Shown here: piece after piece, positions 35,447 through 48,168 of the stretch | Position numbering within the stretch: position 1 is the first letter of the stretch | Layout: every line of letters starts with the position of its first letter | Source: Onthophagus taurus | Lineage: Eukaryota; Arthropoda; Insecta; Coleoptera; Scarabaeidae | Direction of reading: 5' to 3' | Assembly: GCF_036711975.1 (NCBI RefSeq) | Contig: NC_091967.1 | Location: 2,294,001-2,358,000, forward strand | DNA: 64,000 nucleotides | The notes under the pieces: model-generated | Databases searched by the model: none | Told to the model about the DNA's origin: nothing | Seen by the model: the letters and a program-made list of their open reading frames with translations, nothing else | Program-made: the position numbers and the translations under genes

Positions 35447-36484
35447 CTAAAATTGTACCCAATTGGCGTTCGATGGTGAAGATTGATTAGGCACACTGTT
35501 TAAAAAGTACATATAAAGTAATGGCAATAACTTTATGTAATATTTACTTTGAAGGTGCTGATGTAAAATCGCCCCATGATTCAGCTACAGCTTCCGGTTT
35601 GGGTACGTGAGCTGGAGAACCTGCTGGCGAACTTCCCGGAGGTGCCGGTAATCGACTTCCTCCAGGTGGAGGTGGAAGTAAACCTAAACCACCGGTGGTT
35701 CTTGTTTTTGATTTATTAGTTGTCGAATCTGACCCATCTTTCTTCTTTAAACCAATTAAAAAAAGTGTTAAATTGGACACAATATAAATTATTAAAAAAA
35801 GATCTTACAGTAATTTTCATATTAATTTTAATAGTTTCACCCTCTTTAAATCTAAGATCCAGCTCTGGTTGGGTTGGTTCTGAAGAAATTTGCTGCTCCT
35901 TTTTTTTCCATTTGAAATGATCTTGTAAAGCTACATTGAGATCAAAAGAATCAGATCTATCCCCAAATCCTATCCCAATAAACGCAGATCGACCTAAAAA
36001 TTCAACCCATTAAACAAAAAATTATTTCTTTTAAAATTTATTTACCGCTATCATCTTGAACTCTTAAAACAAAGTATCTGGATGAATCACTAACAGATTC
36101 GATAGCGACCCCGGGATATGTATCAATGGGACATCTAGCATACAATTCTCCACTGTTTTTATCTTCCAATTTAATATAACACTCTTCACCTTTAGCGATT
36201 AGTCGTAATCGACCTGTCCATGTTGGTTCGGCTAAATTCCAATCGGCCGCTCTTAAAACAAGAACGGCATTGAGTTTTTTACAACCGGATGGGTGTTTCG
36301 ATAAAATTGGGGGGCGTATTTTGATAAAACAACGATAACAGATTGCTCGTTTCTTGTTAGGATTTAAATCGATTTTTTTCTCTTAACCCTAAAATTACCT
36401 GTAGCCGCGATTAGACGTCCTTGGCGGTATATTAAAGACGAATACTTCGTGTTTTACGAGTATAACACTTTCGTAAGTATCCAT
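35447..36484 (-). CDS. NECAP: NECAP adaptin-ear-binding coat protein
   Basis: Five exons: 36399-36484, 36046-36251, 35809-35993, 35548-35744 and 35447-35495; 240 residues. The N-terminal PHear fold starts [20 protein letters not shown] and includes [30 protein letters not shown] and [17 protein letters not shown] Pro/Gly-rich linker ([10 protein letters not shown]) leads to the AP-2 ear motif WGDF and, from the last 49-base exon, the C-terminal WVQF. Without that exon the frame would stop at once after the donor, so the splice is needed to reach WVQF, as in vertebrate NECAP1. It acts at clathrin-coated pits with AP-2. Confidence 0.93.
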
Positions 36485-36744
36485 TCTCTTTTATATTCCG
36501 TAAACTGAACAATAAACAACAAAAACCGAACTGACAGTTTTGACGATTCAGTACTTGAATTGCTTACGTCAAATTTCAAGGTGGTAACTGTTAAAGTCAA
36601 AAAGTAACTAAACTTTTTAAGATGCGTTCAAGGTCCGTTGAGTAAACATACAATGTATTTCACTTAAGAAGCAATATACAAAAATACACAAAAAAAAATT
36701 AAAATATAAAGCGAAATATTAACGGTTATAATTTTATTATTGTT

Positions 36745-37085
36745 AGGTTATCCAACTTGACTCGGTTACCATGGTGATTAAGATCCAAATGTTGCTTGTC
36801 AAAATTGAATTTAAGTTTTTTAAGAATAAAGTCTTATTTAATTGGTTTAAAAGGCTGTATTTATTTCTCTTAATTAGAATCGATTTAAATTAACGAATTT
36901 TTTATGAATACGAGATAATTGATAAAAAATCGGAATAAAATTTTATTACTTTAAAGTTATCCAACTTGACTCGGTTACCATGGTGATTAATATCCAAATA
37001 TTGCTCTTACTTGTCAAAATTGACGTTGAATTTAAGTTATTTTAATGAAAAACACATAATTAATTGGATTTAAAGGTTGTATTTA
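36745..37085. repeat. Direct duplication, about 209 bp apart
   Basis: TTATCCAACTTGACTCGGTT and the following about 100 bases occur at about 36748 and again at about 36957 with small differences. Confidence 0.7.
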
Positions 37086-37189
37086 ATTCAAAATGGGTAA
37101 ATGGATGAAATTATAAGCAAGGTAAGTGGATTAGATCAAAAAAAATTTTTAGATCAATTAAAATGTACAAGAATAACAATTAAAACTAG

Positions 37190-38345
37190 ACCTAGAACTA
37201 GAAACAGTCGGGTTTAGTCGCGAAAAAACTTTCAGTTGTCAATGTCATCTTTAATTTTATTATTATATTCGTCATCTTCATAAAATGACCTTTAAAGTGA
37301 GTCCAAACTTGACGCATTTATCTCAAAAATCCAAAAAGTTCGAACTTTTAATTTTGACAGATTTGTCAACTTCATAAAAAATCCTTTAAAATGAGTCTAA
37401 ACTCGACATATTTAACTTTAATATTAATGGAAATACAATTACTTCCGGTTTGAAACGTCAACGTCAAATTTGACATATTTGTCATTTTCATTTAAAAAGC
37501 TTTAAAATGAGTCCAAAGATGACGCACTTATCTCAAAAAACAAGAAAGTTAGAATAAAAAACGTTGAACCCGAAGTTAGCAATTTAAGTATTAAATATTA
37601 ATACCAACCTTAATTTTTAATTCTTTTTATTGTATTTTTGTTTTTGTGATAAATTTTAAGACATTTTATAAAAATTAAGAATTTATCAAAATGACATTGA
37701 CATTTCAAAACGGAAGTTGCTTATATCTCGAGTAATATTGAAATTAAACGTACCATGTTTGGGCTCATTTTAAAGGATTTTTCACGACAATTACAAAAAT
37801 GTCAAAATTGACGTTGACAATCACTTCCGGTTTGAAACGTCAACGTCAATTTTGACATATTTGTCATTTTCATTAAAAAAAACCTTTAAAATGAGTCCAA
37901 AGATGACGCACTTATCTCAAAAAACAAGAAAGTTAGAATAAAAAACGTTAAACCCGAAGTTAGCAACAATGAAGATAGCGATTTAATTATTAAATATTAA
38001 TACCAACCTTAATTTTTAATTCTTTTTATTGCATTTTTGTTTTTGTGATAAATTTTAAAGACATTTTATAAAAATTAAGAATTTATCAAAATGACATTGA
38101 CATTTCAAAACGGAAGTTGCTTATATCTCGGGTAATATTGGAATTAAACGTATCATGTTTGGGCTCATTTTAAAGGATTTTTCACGACAATTACAAATAT
38201 GTCAAAATTGACGTTGACATTTCTAATCGGAAGTTGACCATAACTTCATTAATATTGAAGATAAATATGTCGTGTTTGTACTCATTTTAAAGGATTTTTA
38301 ATGAAGATTACAAATATGTCAAAATTGAGGTTGGCATTTTAAATT
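37190..38345. repeat. Foldback repeat cluster with AACGTCAACGTCAA motifs
   Basis: Units with GTCAAAATTGACGTTGACA face mirror units with AACGTCAACGTCAATTTTG; a block at 37437-37800 is repeated at 37820-38200. TCATTTTAAAGG and its mirror occur throughout. Strong hairpin potential, no coding sequence. Probably a non-autonomous foldback element that was duplicated in tandem. Confidence 0.65.
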
Positions 38346-39057
38346 TGAAGTTAGTTATCCTATAATAGACAAGTGAACAACTTCATGGTAAGTGTAATAA
38401 TAAAATTCACTAAAGAATCACCCCTTGACGTTTGTTGCAGTCATTCAAATACACTCTGTATACTATATTCCATACATAATGGGCATCCTACCTGTATATT
38501 ATATTATACTTTTCCTCCAATGACGTCACGTTTCCTTCCTCACCCCGTCAACGTCAATTTGCTCAAGTTAGATAACCTAATCAATACACAATGGACCTTG
38601 GGAAGCGTTCTGAATGACACTAAAACGAGTATTTTCTGAATTATATTTTATTTTTTGAAAACATATTTTAATATAAAGCGAGGATAAACCCAAAAATTAA
38701 TTATATATTAGCAATATAATTAATAGATTTATTTACAATTGGAAATACCCAACCAATTTTCGACAACTCACACAAAAAACGCGAAAAAGATGTGATTAAA
38801 TAAAAAAAAATAGTTTTTACGTAAATATAAGGAATGTAAAAACACTTCAAGAAGACAAAAAATATTTATAAAGTACACATGTACCTATGACTAATTTTTT
38901 GTACACAATTTTACCCTAAAAGTTACCAAAACAAACAAAAAAAAATCACCATAGGAGACAAATGATCCACCTAGTGACCTAATGATAAAAAGACGATGGA
39001 GATATGAATAAGAAGTTAAAAGGGATATCGTCGGTTGTACGGGCTTTATTGTATTAG
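38346..39057. other. Intergenic before RNF185, nothing assigned
   Basis: Contains the likely 3' untranslated region of the RNF185-like gene on its right side. An 88-codon plus-strand frame at 38373 has no recognisable content. Confidence 0.3.
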
Positions 39058-40063
39058 TTACGCAAATATCAACCAAGCGACGAAAATAATTGCCAACCAT
39101 AAGAAAAGTTTCGACAGGAACTGTTCCTCAATGTGATTCGGGGTGCCCAATGGCGCAGCGCTCGGTCTTACATCTCCTATATTGAACATTGATGTAAAAA
39201 AGCCAAATGGAAATACTCCTATACCAAACGACATGTGGAATCCATTATCGCCCAATCCAAATGCTTAAAAAACAAATAATTTGAATTAATCATTTATTAT
39301 TTTGAGTTTTATTTTTTATTGTTAACTTTATAATATTAATTTATATCTTATAACTTTATTTCTATTTGTTTAATAGGCAAATATAAATATATTATTTTAT
39401 ACAATAAAATGAAGAGGCTTCTCATTCAACACTTCTTTTAAAATTCATTAAAGTTGGAATTATCACTTAAACTATAATATTCTCTTAGAAGTTTTATCAT
39501 TAACATAAATTTAAGAATGATGATGATTATTTGAAAAGCTTGAAACAAAAATTAAATTTTCCAAGTGAAATAATTAAATAATACACTTTATTATACCTGA
39601 ATAATTTCCACCTGACTCAGGTTCAGATCTTTGTCCAGACGGACGTGGTGGATGCTTTTCCCTAGGATCTTGTTGATTACCACTACCACGTCCATACAAT
39701 GGCACAACCTTTTCTCTACTAATTCCAGCTTTACAAACGGGACAAACTTGATTATAAGGCTTTGTCTCTAACCATTGATGTAAACAGGGCCAACTAAAAC
39801 ATATAAAAAGAAATAAACAATCTCCACTTTAACTATCATTGAAGATGTAAGGTTACCATTTAAAAGGGTACTAACCAAAATAAATGACCACACATACTAA
39901 CTACAGCATCCCTTGCAGTATCTAAACAAATATTGCACTCAAACGTTTTCTCCTCTTTCTTCTCGTCACCCTGTGATGAACCGCTTGCCTCATCTTTACT
40001 TGGGAAATCGTTGTTTTTTTGCCCAGCTTGGGTTGTCTCCTTAATATCTGCGTTTTCGTTCAT
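39058..40063 (-). CDS. RNF185: RNF185/RNF5-type ER membrane ubiquitin ligase
   Basis: Three exons: 39876-40063, 39597-39793 and 39058-39263; 196 residues (human RNF185 192). The N terminus is hydrophilic and Glu/Lys-rich. The C3HC4 RING is [20 protein letters not shown] followed by [12 protein letters not shown] and VCPVCKAGI. Then come [17 protein letters not shown], a hydrophobic hairpin ([13 protein letters not shown]) and a C-terminal membrane segment ([16 protein letters not shown]). The protein sits in the ER membrane and marks misfolded proteins for degradation. RNF5 and RNF185 are close relatives and insects usually have one; RNF185 is the likelier name. Confidence 0.93.
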
Positions 40064-41016
40064 AATCCCGTATTAAAAGTAATTATAATGGGAATTTAAA
40101 ACGTTACGAGGACGTTGAGTAAACGCGTGACCACCCCGAACTTACTACTAAATGATTAAGACGATTATGACGTTTATCAACGACGATGACGATTATCCAA
40201 ACTGCGAAAAAAAATTAAACGAAATTTTGCATTTATTATAAAGAAATACTTGACAATTTCGATGACAGTTGTCAAATTAATTTTGGAGGTGTCACCTTTC
40301 GCCTTCTTCGATTCCTAAAATTTTATTTCCACCAACAACGATTATCACAGTTGTACTAATCAGATAATCAGGTGATACTTTTTTATGACGTAAATACGGT
40401 AAATACGCACAAATAGTAAGCAAGAAATGTAAAAATTACGTGGTTTTTATCGCAATCTGTCAACAGAACGAAGGGACTTATGTGTAGTTGTTTTGTTGAT
40501 GTTTTGATGACATCTATGGATTAAAATTGTAACCTTCATTTAATAAATGTCAATTTCAACATAAATTTAATAATATTGTAATAATTATAATAATACGATT
40601 ATTATTTTATGATTTTTTTTATCAATCAACTTTCTATTTTATTTGTAAATACAATGTTAGTGATAAGTGATAACTAAAAAAAAAATTTTATTAAGTAGTT
40701 ACAACAAAATTTTAATAGATGTCACTATTAAATTTGAAAAATTTTATTAAATTAATTAATTAAGTCATTTATTCGTGTAATAAACACTGCTTATAAAATT
40801 ATTTAATAAAATTTAATTCTAAAAGACGACCTTTAGTTACATTCATCTACTTTTTAATTTAACTCGTATTGATCAAACTTTCTAAACTAACTCCGCAACA
40901 GTGAAATGAATTAAATAATTTTATTTGTGTTAATTACAAGAAAATCGAGTTGACATTAAAAACAAAAATGGCAAAAAACGGTCATAATAACTCATTAATT
41001 CCTGTTAAAGTCAAAA
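40064..41016. promoter_or_regulatory. Divergent intergenic region, RNF185 and DNAI4
   Basis: 953 A+T-rich bases between two outward-facing start codons; both promoters should be here. No element could be fixed by eye. Confidence 0.35.
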
Positions 41017-43215
41017 ATGAGCAACAGAAAAGTATCGAGATCATCACCGCTTACTCTTCGAACGGAAGTTTCACTTCCAAAGAAGTCTGCGAAGCCTAAA
41101 TCGATTTTAAAGGAGTCTAAAAAGACTCAAAAAACTCTTTATCCAGTTTATTATAATGGAGAGTTGGTAACACCTAAACCGTTAAATCCCCTAATTTACC
41201 GCGAAGGCAAAGAACGACAGATAAGTATATTAAATATAGCAGATAATGCGATTACTACCACGTTTAGTAGTAAATCAAAGTCTAGTATTTTTGGGTCGTT
41301 TTCGGAGACTTCTTCGAAACTTCACACGGAAACTTTGGCTAATATGGGTTCGACGAATCTTTATACAAGTACAAATATCGATATAGCACTTTTAGAACCG
41401 CTAGTTGACAACGATACGTTATCGATTGAGGGAAGTGTGGTGATTGCGCCTCCGCCCCGATTAGAACCAATGCCTTCAAAAGTAAGTTTAACCCTGGTGG
41501 AGACCCCAACCATTTTTCTTTTCGAATTAAGTAGTAGTACGGCTGAAGCAGACACGGTCGAAGGTGATTTAGTCGAATCCGACAACAAAATGTACGAATA
41601 CTTAACAGTGGGAAAAGGAAGAAATCGCAAAGTGGTTTGTGCCGAAGTTCAAACAATCCCTGTTTTGCTAAAAACCCGAGATACAACTGCAGTGAGGTAC
41701 AGAACTAGAAGTGATTATGCTTACGCTTCCGGTTGGGATATGTACGACACTTATAACGAGGTCAAAGACGAAGATGAGGAAAATAACATTCCATTAGCTG
41801 CGAAAGAGAGTGTGCAGGTTTCTATAGATAGTTTTCAAGTTCCATCTGAAGAAAAGCAAATGATGGCATTAGTTAAAACGCCGGAATTTTTAAACGCTCT
41901 TTGTGTCGTTGAAAGATTATTGGCGAATAACAATTTTAATGCGCAACAGAAAAGATTTCGGGGATTAAGCGATCCGGATCCATTTCGAGAAAAAATCGAA
42001 TATAAATATGAATTGAATTTATTGTGGACTTTTGCAAATGAAAAAACCGCGGGGAGATGCGCCACTACGATGTGTTGGAATCCTTCGAATCAAGATATTT
42101 TAGCTGTTGGGTATGGAAAGTTTTATTACTCCGAACGCACCACGGGATTGGTGATGATTTGGAATATAAAAAATCCGGTCCAACCTGAAAGAACGTACAA
42201 TTTTTCCGAACCTGTTACAGCTGTAGATTTCTCAAAGCAACATCCAAATGTTTTGGCAATTGGGTTTTATGATGGCACAATTAAAGTGATTGAAATTTCT
42301 GATCACGAGTTAATGGTATTAGGGGAAAGTAGCCGAGAAGATAGTCCCATATTCGAACCAATTTGGCAATTAACTTGGTATACAGATCAAGATTACTACA
42401 AAGGTATTGAATTTTTAATGGTTGCGAGTCAAGATGGTCGACTTAGTAGATTTACACTAGAACAAGCTTCTTATATGCCATATTTTCATTTGATGAGAGT
42501 CTCACGAGCTGAAGGAAGAATAAAAGGGTTAAAATCAACGCGAAAATGCGTTATTCCCGGAATTCCAATCGCGAGACATCCCGCCTCTTTAGTTATGACG
42601 GAACATCCCATAAATCCAAATATTTATTACGTCGGAACATCCGAAGGGGTCATCCATAAATGTTCAAAAAATTATTACCATCAACATTTAGATTTATTCT
42701 TAGGCCACGAAGGTCCGATATATCAATTTAAATTTTCCCCATTTTGTAATAAAGTTTTTTTAACGTGCGGAGATGACTGGGTCGTTAGAATCTGGGCAGA
42801 AGGGATTTCAACGCCACTTTTGGAACTTGGTAAAACAATGCTATCCGTGCAAGGTGCCGATTGGTGTCCAGCTTTTTCAACGATAATCGCCAGCATAACC
42901 GGAAACGACATTTTTTTGTGGGACTTGCAAAGAAAAGCTTACGCGCCCCAATCCGTAACAAAATCGCCTACGAAAGCTCGGTGTACTTTGGTTGAATTTA
43001 CACAAAGCGGAAGGTGCTTGGTCGTTGGAGATATTGAGGGAAATATTATGATTTTTTCGTTGGAGGATATGCCATTTCAAGCGTTTTATCAAGATAAGTT
43101 GCTTACGCAAGCTATTAAAAGGGAGTTGGTTATCGTTCCTGAGTTGGCGAGAAAAGTGGAAAAATTGGATGGATTGTCTTATAAACGTGAGAAGTCTACC
43201 AAAAATTTTCAATAA
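41017..43215 (+). CDS. DNAI4: Axonemal dynein intermediate chain 4 (DNAI4/WDR78)
   Basis: Single uninterrupted frame of 732 residues. The N-terminal third is low-complexity; then come WDMYDTYNE and LCVVERLLANNNF, conserved in DNAI4. Beta-propeller repeats follow: LWTFANEKTAGRCATTMCWN, LAVGYGKFYYSERTTGLV, WNIKNPVQPERTYNF, VTAVDFS, LAIGFYDGTIKVI, PIWQLTWY, YYVGTSEGVIHKCSKNY, GPIYQFKFSPFC and FLTCGDDWVVRIW. The family forms part of inner-arm dynein f/I1 in cilia and flagella, so expression in sperm and sensory neurons is expected. Being intronless is unusual next to its spliced neighbours and may reflect an old retrocopy or intron loss. AATAAA signals lie at 43214 (overlapping the stop codon) and 43295. 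Confidence 0.92.
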   Translation: MSNRKVSRSSPLTLRTEVSLPKKSAKPKSILKESKKTQKTLYPVYYNGELVTPKPLNPLIYREGKERQISILNIADNAITTTFSSKSKSSIFGSFSETSSKLHTETLANMGSTNLYTSTNIDIALLEPLVDNDTLSIEGSVVIAPPPRLEPMPSKVSLTLVETPTIFLFELSSSTAEADTVEGDLVESDNKMYEYLTVGKGRNRKVVCAEVQTIPVLLKTRDTTAVRYRTRSDYAYASGWDMYDTYNEVKDEDEENNIPLAAKESVQVSIDSFQVPSEEKQMMALVKTPEFLNALCVVERLLANNNFNAQQKRFRGLSDPDPFREKIEYKYELNLLWTFANEKTAGRCATTMCWNPSNQDILAVGYGKFYYSERTTGLVMIWNIKNPVQPERTYNFSEPVTAVDFSKQHPNVLAIGFYDGTIKVIEISDHELMVLGESSREDSPIFEPIWQLTWYTDQDYYKGIEFLMVASQDGRLSRFTLEQASYMPYFHLMRVSRAEGRIKGLKSTRKCVIPGIPIARHPASLVMTEHPINPNIYYVGTSEGVIHKCSKNYYHQHLDLFLGHEGPIYQFKFSPFCNKVFLTCGDDWVVRIWAEGISTPLLELGKTMLSVQGADWCPAFSTIIASITGNDIFLWDLQRKAYAPQSVTKSPTKARCTLVEFTQSGRCLVVGDIEGNIMIFSLEDMPFQAFYQDKLLTQAIKRELVIVPELARKVEKLDGLSYKREKSTKNFQ

Positions 43216-43305
43216 TAAATTATACATTTTATTATGAAACAAAAAAGTAACTAAGTTGGGTTTAGAAGAGGTTGTATTGGGAAACATTTTTATTAATAAA
43301 CAAAT

Positions 43306-43506
43306 ATATATTTTTTTTAGTGTTTTTATTTAAAAAATAAATCGTAAAGGATTAAATTAAGTACAAAAAGGTGGTTTGTGTTGTGTAAGTTGCTACAAGG
43401 CACTGTGTTCTTATAATTCAAAAATAAATGTAATAAATTAATAAATGAGAGGTTAAATTAGTTCATACAGAGTGAGCAAAAAAATCTACAGTGTGATGTT
43501 AGCGTC
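43306..43506 (+). repeat. Direct repeat copy 1, about 200 bp
   Basis: Nearly identical to 48167-48367, with only a handful of differences. It starts just after the DNAI4 polyadenylation region. Confidence 0.85.
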
Positions 43507-45155
43507 TTCATTGCATTTAAAACTAGTTCAATAAATAACTAATAAATTAATAAGTATAAGTAAATTAATAAGTATAAGTAAACTAATAAGTTAATAAATT
43601 AAGATGATTTAACGCAACTTATCTCTATACTAATTGTAAGAAATTATACTCACAATTTCGAATGTAGGATTGAACAAAATAATTTTGCTGTCATATACCA
43701 GATTTTAATGCGACTTGGTACTTGATGCGACTAGTAATAAAATATTTAATTGTTCTGCCATATAATTTACGACTTTAGGGAAAATAAGATGTACAGAGTG
43801 GGCAAATTTGGGTGTTATTATAGGCTATCTCAGAAAGTATAAGAGATACGAAAAAAGTAGGTGCCATGTCCCGGTCTCTTTTTTCGAGACTAATCCAATC
43901 CCGCAAACACCAAACCTCTATCTTCTTTTATTTTCTAGTTATAGCCAAAAAGCCAAATTTTCCTGATTTCAAAAAATGCTCATATTTCGTTTATTTTTGA
44001 AATTAGAGAAATGGGGTTGATACGTTTTTAAGACACTCTTTTAAGTAGAATACACTGCCGTTGAAAAATTTTAAACATAGTTGATGATTTTTGAGATACA
44101 ACACAAAGATGTGTTTTTTTAGCATACTTGAGCCTACTTTTAGCTTTCCAATGATGTATCGCGTGTATTCCAAAATAGTAAACGTTATAGTTCATAATTT
44201 TGATTATAATAGGCGGATCCGGACTGTAAATACTACCTAGTGGCTATAATATATGGTTTTACACGAATATGATAGAATAAAGTTGGTTTTATACTATTAT
44301 TCAGGATAAAGTTGGTTTTATACCAACGAATAAAAACTTTGAATAGTTAATTTAAATTTCTCAGCATCTTATCCCTGATTTTGTTCACCAATAGAAAATG
44401 GTTAGCAAGTAAAGCTTGTTTATTAAAAATACAAGAAATGTATTAATTAATGAATAATCTTGCATCTTCTTCTACTAAACTTACTGGTTGTAAGGTTCGG
44501 AATCAATGAATGAAATCTTCGGTAGTATTTTCCCAGTTTTCAGACAAACAAAAAAAAGTGACAAAAAAAGGACAGAATATATTACATTCTGTCAATTTTT
44601 TAAATATAATAATGACATTTTATTACACATTTTTCTTTAAATTCTAAATATCAGGAAAACTATTAAAGTTATATGACATACTTATCATTAATTAAAGGGA
44701 ACTTGATCAGCAATTCAATTAGCATACAATATACAGAGTGTTCCATTTAAAAAACTTAAGTAAAAGCCATTTGAAAAACATTAAAAGTAACTGAGCTTTT
44801 TAAACACATCCTGTATCCAATATTTTTGATTACTATCATCTATCTACTGGCTTTGACTATTGCCTGACGTGATTTCAAGGCAAAATCAGAAAAAATGTCG
44901 TTTTTATATCGTTTTCAAAAAGATCCTGTAATAGGCACATTTTGAATATCTCAGGAAGTATCAACACTGAAATAGTAACATATACGGTTGTATAAACAAA
45001 TTTAGTTGTATTCATAATATGATAAAACATACAGGTGTATACCATTTAAATAAATTTACGTAGTTTCCGTTACGTTTAAATGGAACAACTTGTATAAGTG
45101 AAAATAATTTTACGTAATGGGCACGGAACTTTTATAACAAAACGATACGATTTCC
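43507..45155. other. A+T-rich intergenic, repeat-like
   Basis: No gene seen. Short end-like motifs such as CAGAGTGGGCAAATTTGGG (43796) and CAGAGTGTTCCATTTAAA (44734) suggest decayed transposons. Confidence 0.35.
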
Positions 45156-48100
45156 CCCCTCCACTTGTTCTGATTAAAAGAACAGCATACTGTTCAGTGG
45201 GAAATTAAAATTTCAAGTTAGAAAAAAATTGTGTTAACAAAAATTGTTCCTGAAACAATACTAAACAAACTTTGTCAACATCTTTTTTTGATTTAATCAA
45301 TAATTAAAGAGATAACCTCAAAATAATAATTTTTAAATTTGTATACATAATTACACTTAGATGTTTAATTAATAGAGATGTAAAATTTTGTTATTAAGAT
45401 AATTGGTTCAAAATCGAAATTGAAACAAATTTTATTTAAAACATTTTTTGATAAAAACAATAATTATTGAGATAATTAATTTTGATAGCATACTATTCAG
45501 AGGGAAATTAAAATTTCAAGTTAGCAGAAAATTGTATTAACAAACACTGTTCCTGAAGTAATTCTAAACAAATTTTGTTAACAACATTTTTTGATTAAAT
45601 CAACAATAAGGATATAACCTTAAAAATATTAATTTTTGTAGCATACTATTCAGAGGGAAATTAAAATTTCAAGTTAGCAAAAAATTGTATTAACAAACAC
45701 TGTTCCTGATGCAATTCTTAACAAATATTGTTAACAACATTTTTTGATTTAATCAATAATTAAGGAGATAACCTCAAAATATTAATTTTTCCATTTTTAT
45801 ACATAATTACACTTAGACGCTTAATTAATAGAGATGTAAAATTTTGTTATTAAGATAATTGATTCAAAATCGAAATTGAAACATATTTTATTTAAAACAT
45901 TTTTTGATAAAAACAATAATTATTGAGATAATTAATTTTGATAGCATGCTATTCAGAGGGAAATTAAAATTTCAAGTTAGCAAAAAATTGTATTAACAAA
46001 CACTGTTCCTGAAGTAATTCTAAACAAATTTTGTTAACAAAATTTTTTGATTAAATCAACAATAAGGATATAACCTTAAAAACATTAATTTTTGTACCAT
46101 ACTATTCAGAGGGAAATTAAAATTTCAAGTTAGCAAAAAATTGTATTAACAAACACTGTTTCTGATGCAATTCTTAACAAATATTGTTAACAAAATTTTT
46201 TGATTTAATCAATAATTAAGGAGATAACCTCAAAATATTAATTTTTCCATTTTTATACATAATTACACTTAGACGCTTAATTAATAGAGATGTAAAATTT
46301 TGTTATTAAGATAATTGATTCAAAATCGAAATTGAAACAAATTTTATTTAAAACATTTTTTGATAAAAACAATAATTATTGAGATAATTAATTTTGATAG
46401 CATACTATTCAGAGGGAAATTAAAATTTCAAGTTAGCAAAAAATTGTATTAACAAACACTGTTCCTGATGCAATTCTAAACAAATTTTGTTAACAACATT
46501 TTTTGATTAAATCAACAATAAGGATATAACCTTAAAAATATTAATTTTTGTAGCATACTATTCAGAGGGAAATTAAAATTTTAAGTTAGCAAAAAATTGT
46601 ATTAACAAACACTGTTCCTGATGCAATTCTTAACAAATATTGTTAACAAAATTTTTTGATTTAATCAATAATTAAGGAGATAACCTCAAAATATTAATTT
46701 TTCCATTTTTATACATAATTACACTTAGACGCTTAATTAATAGAGATGTAAAATTTTGTTATTAAGATAATTGGTTCAAAATCGAAATTGAAACATATTT
46801 TATTTAAAACATTTTTTGATAAAAACAATAATTATTGAGATAATTAATTTTGATAGCATACTATTCAGAGGGAAATTAAAATTTCAAGTTAGCAAAAAAT
46901 TGTATTAACAAACACTGTTCCTGATGCAATTCTTAACAAATATTGTTAACAAAATTTTTTGATTTAATCAATAATTAAGGAGATAACCTCAAAATATTAA
47001 TTTTTCCATTTTTATACATAATTACACTTAGACGCTTAATTAATAGAGATGTAAAATTTTGTTATTAAGATAATTGATTCAAAATCGAAATTGAAACAAA
47101 TTTTATTTAAAACATTTTTTGATAAAAACAATAATTATTGAGATAATTAATTTTGATAGCATACTATTCAGAGGGAAATTAAAATTTCAAGTTAGCACAA
47201 AATTGTATTAACAAACACTGTTCCTGATGCAATTCTAAACAAATTTTGTTAACAAAATTTTTTGATTAAATCAACAATAAGGATATAACCTTAAAAATAT
47301 TAATTTTTGTGGCATACTATTCAGAGGGAAATTAAAATTTCAAGTTAGCAAAAAATTGTATTAACAAACACTGTTTCTGATGCAATTCTTAACAAATATT
47401 GTTAACAAAATTTTTTGATTTAATCAATAATTAAGGAGATAACCTCAAAATATTAATTTTTCCATTTTTATACATAATTACACTTAGACGCTTAATTAAT
47501 AGAGATGTAAAATTTTGTTATTAAGATAATTGATTCAAAATCGAAATTGAAACAAATTTTATTTAAAACATTTTTTGATAAAAATAATAATTATTGAGAT
47601 AATTAATTTTGATAGCATACTATTCAGAGGGAAATTAAAATTTCAAGTTAGCAAAAAATTGTATTAACAAACACTGTTCCTGATGCAATTCTTAACAAAT
47701 ATTGTTAACAAAATTTTTTGATTTAATCAATAATTAAGGAGATAACCTCAAAATATTAATTTTTCCATTTTTATACATAATTACACTTAGACGCTTAATT
47801 AATAGAGATGTAAAATTTTGTTATTAAGATAATTGATTCAAAATCGAAATTGAAACAAATTTTATTTAAAACATTTTTTGATAAATACAATAATTATTGA
47901 GATAATTAATTTTGATAGCGTACTATTCAGAGGGAAATTAAAATTTCAAGTTAGCAAAAAATTGTATTAACAAACACTGAAGTAATTCTAAACAAATATT
48001 GTTAATAAAAATTTTTGATTTAATCAATAATTAAGAATATAAGCTCAACAAAATTTTTATATATATATTTTTTATTGAGAAAATCGTTCTAGAATTTAAT

Positions 48101-48168
48101 TTAGAACAACTTTTGTATGAAATTTTCTGCTGAGAACGAGTGGAGGGGAATACTAATAACTCACCCTG
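45156..48168. repeat. 303/154-bp satellite array between inverted motifs
   Basis: Tandem units from about 45187 to 48060. The text CATACTATTCAGAGGG recurs at spacings near 303 or 154 bases, so the array mixes a long unit and a short unit lacking about half of it, in the order S L S L S L L S L L. It is bounded by CCCCTCCACTTGTTCT (45156-45171) and its mirror AGAACGAGTGGAGGGG (48133-48148), and ends at CACCCTG followed by TA (48162-48170), a transposon-like terminus. The array may therefore have grown inside a DNA transposon. Confidence 0.8.

Noticed and set aside
38373-38639. 88-codon plus-strand frame
   Set aside because: No motif, no splice context and repeat-derived surroundings.
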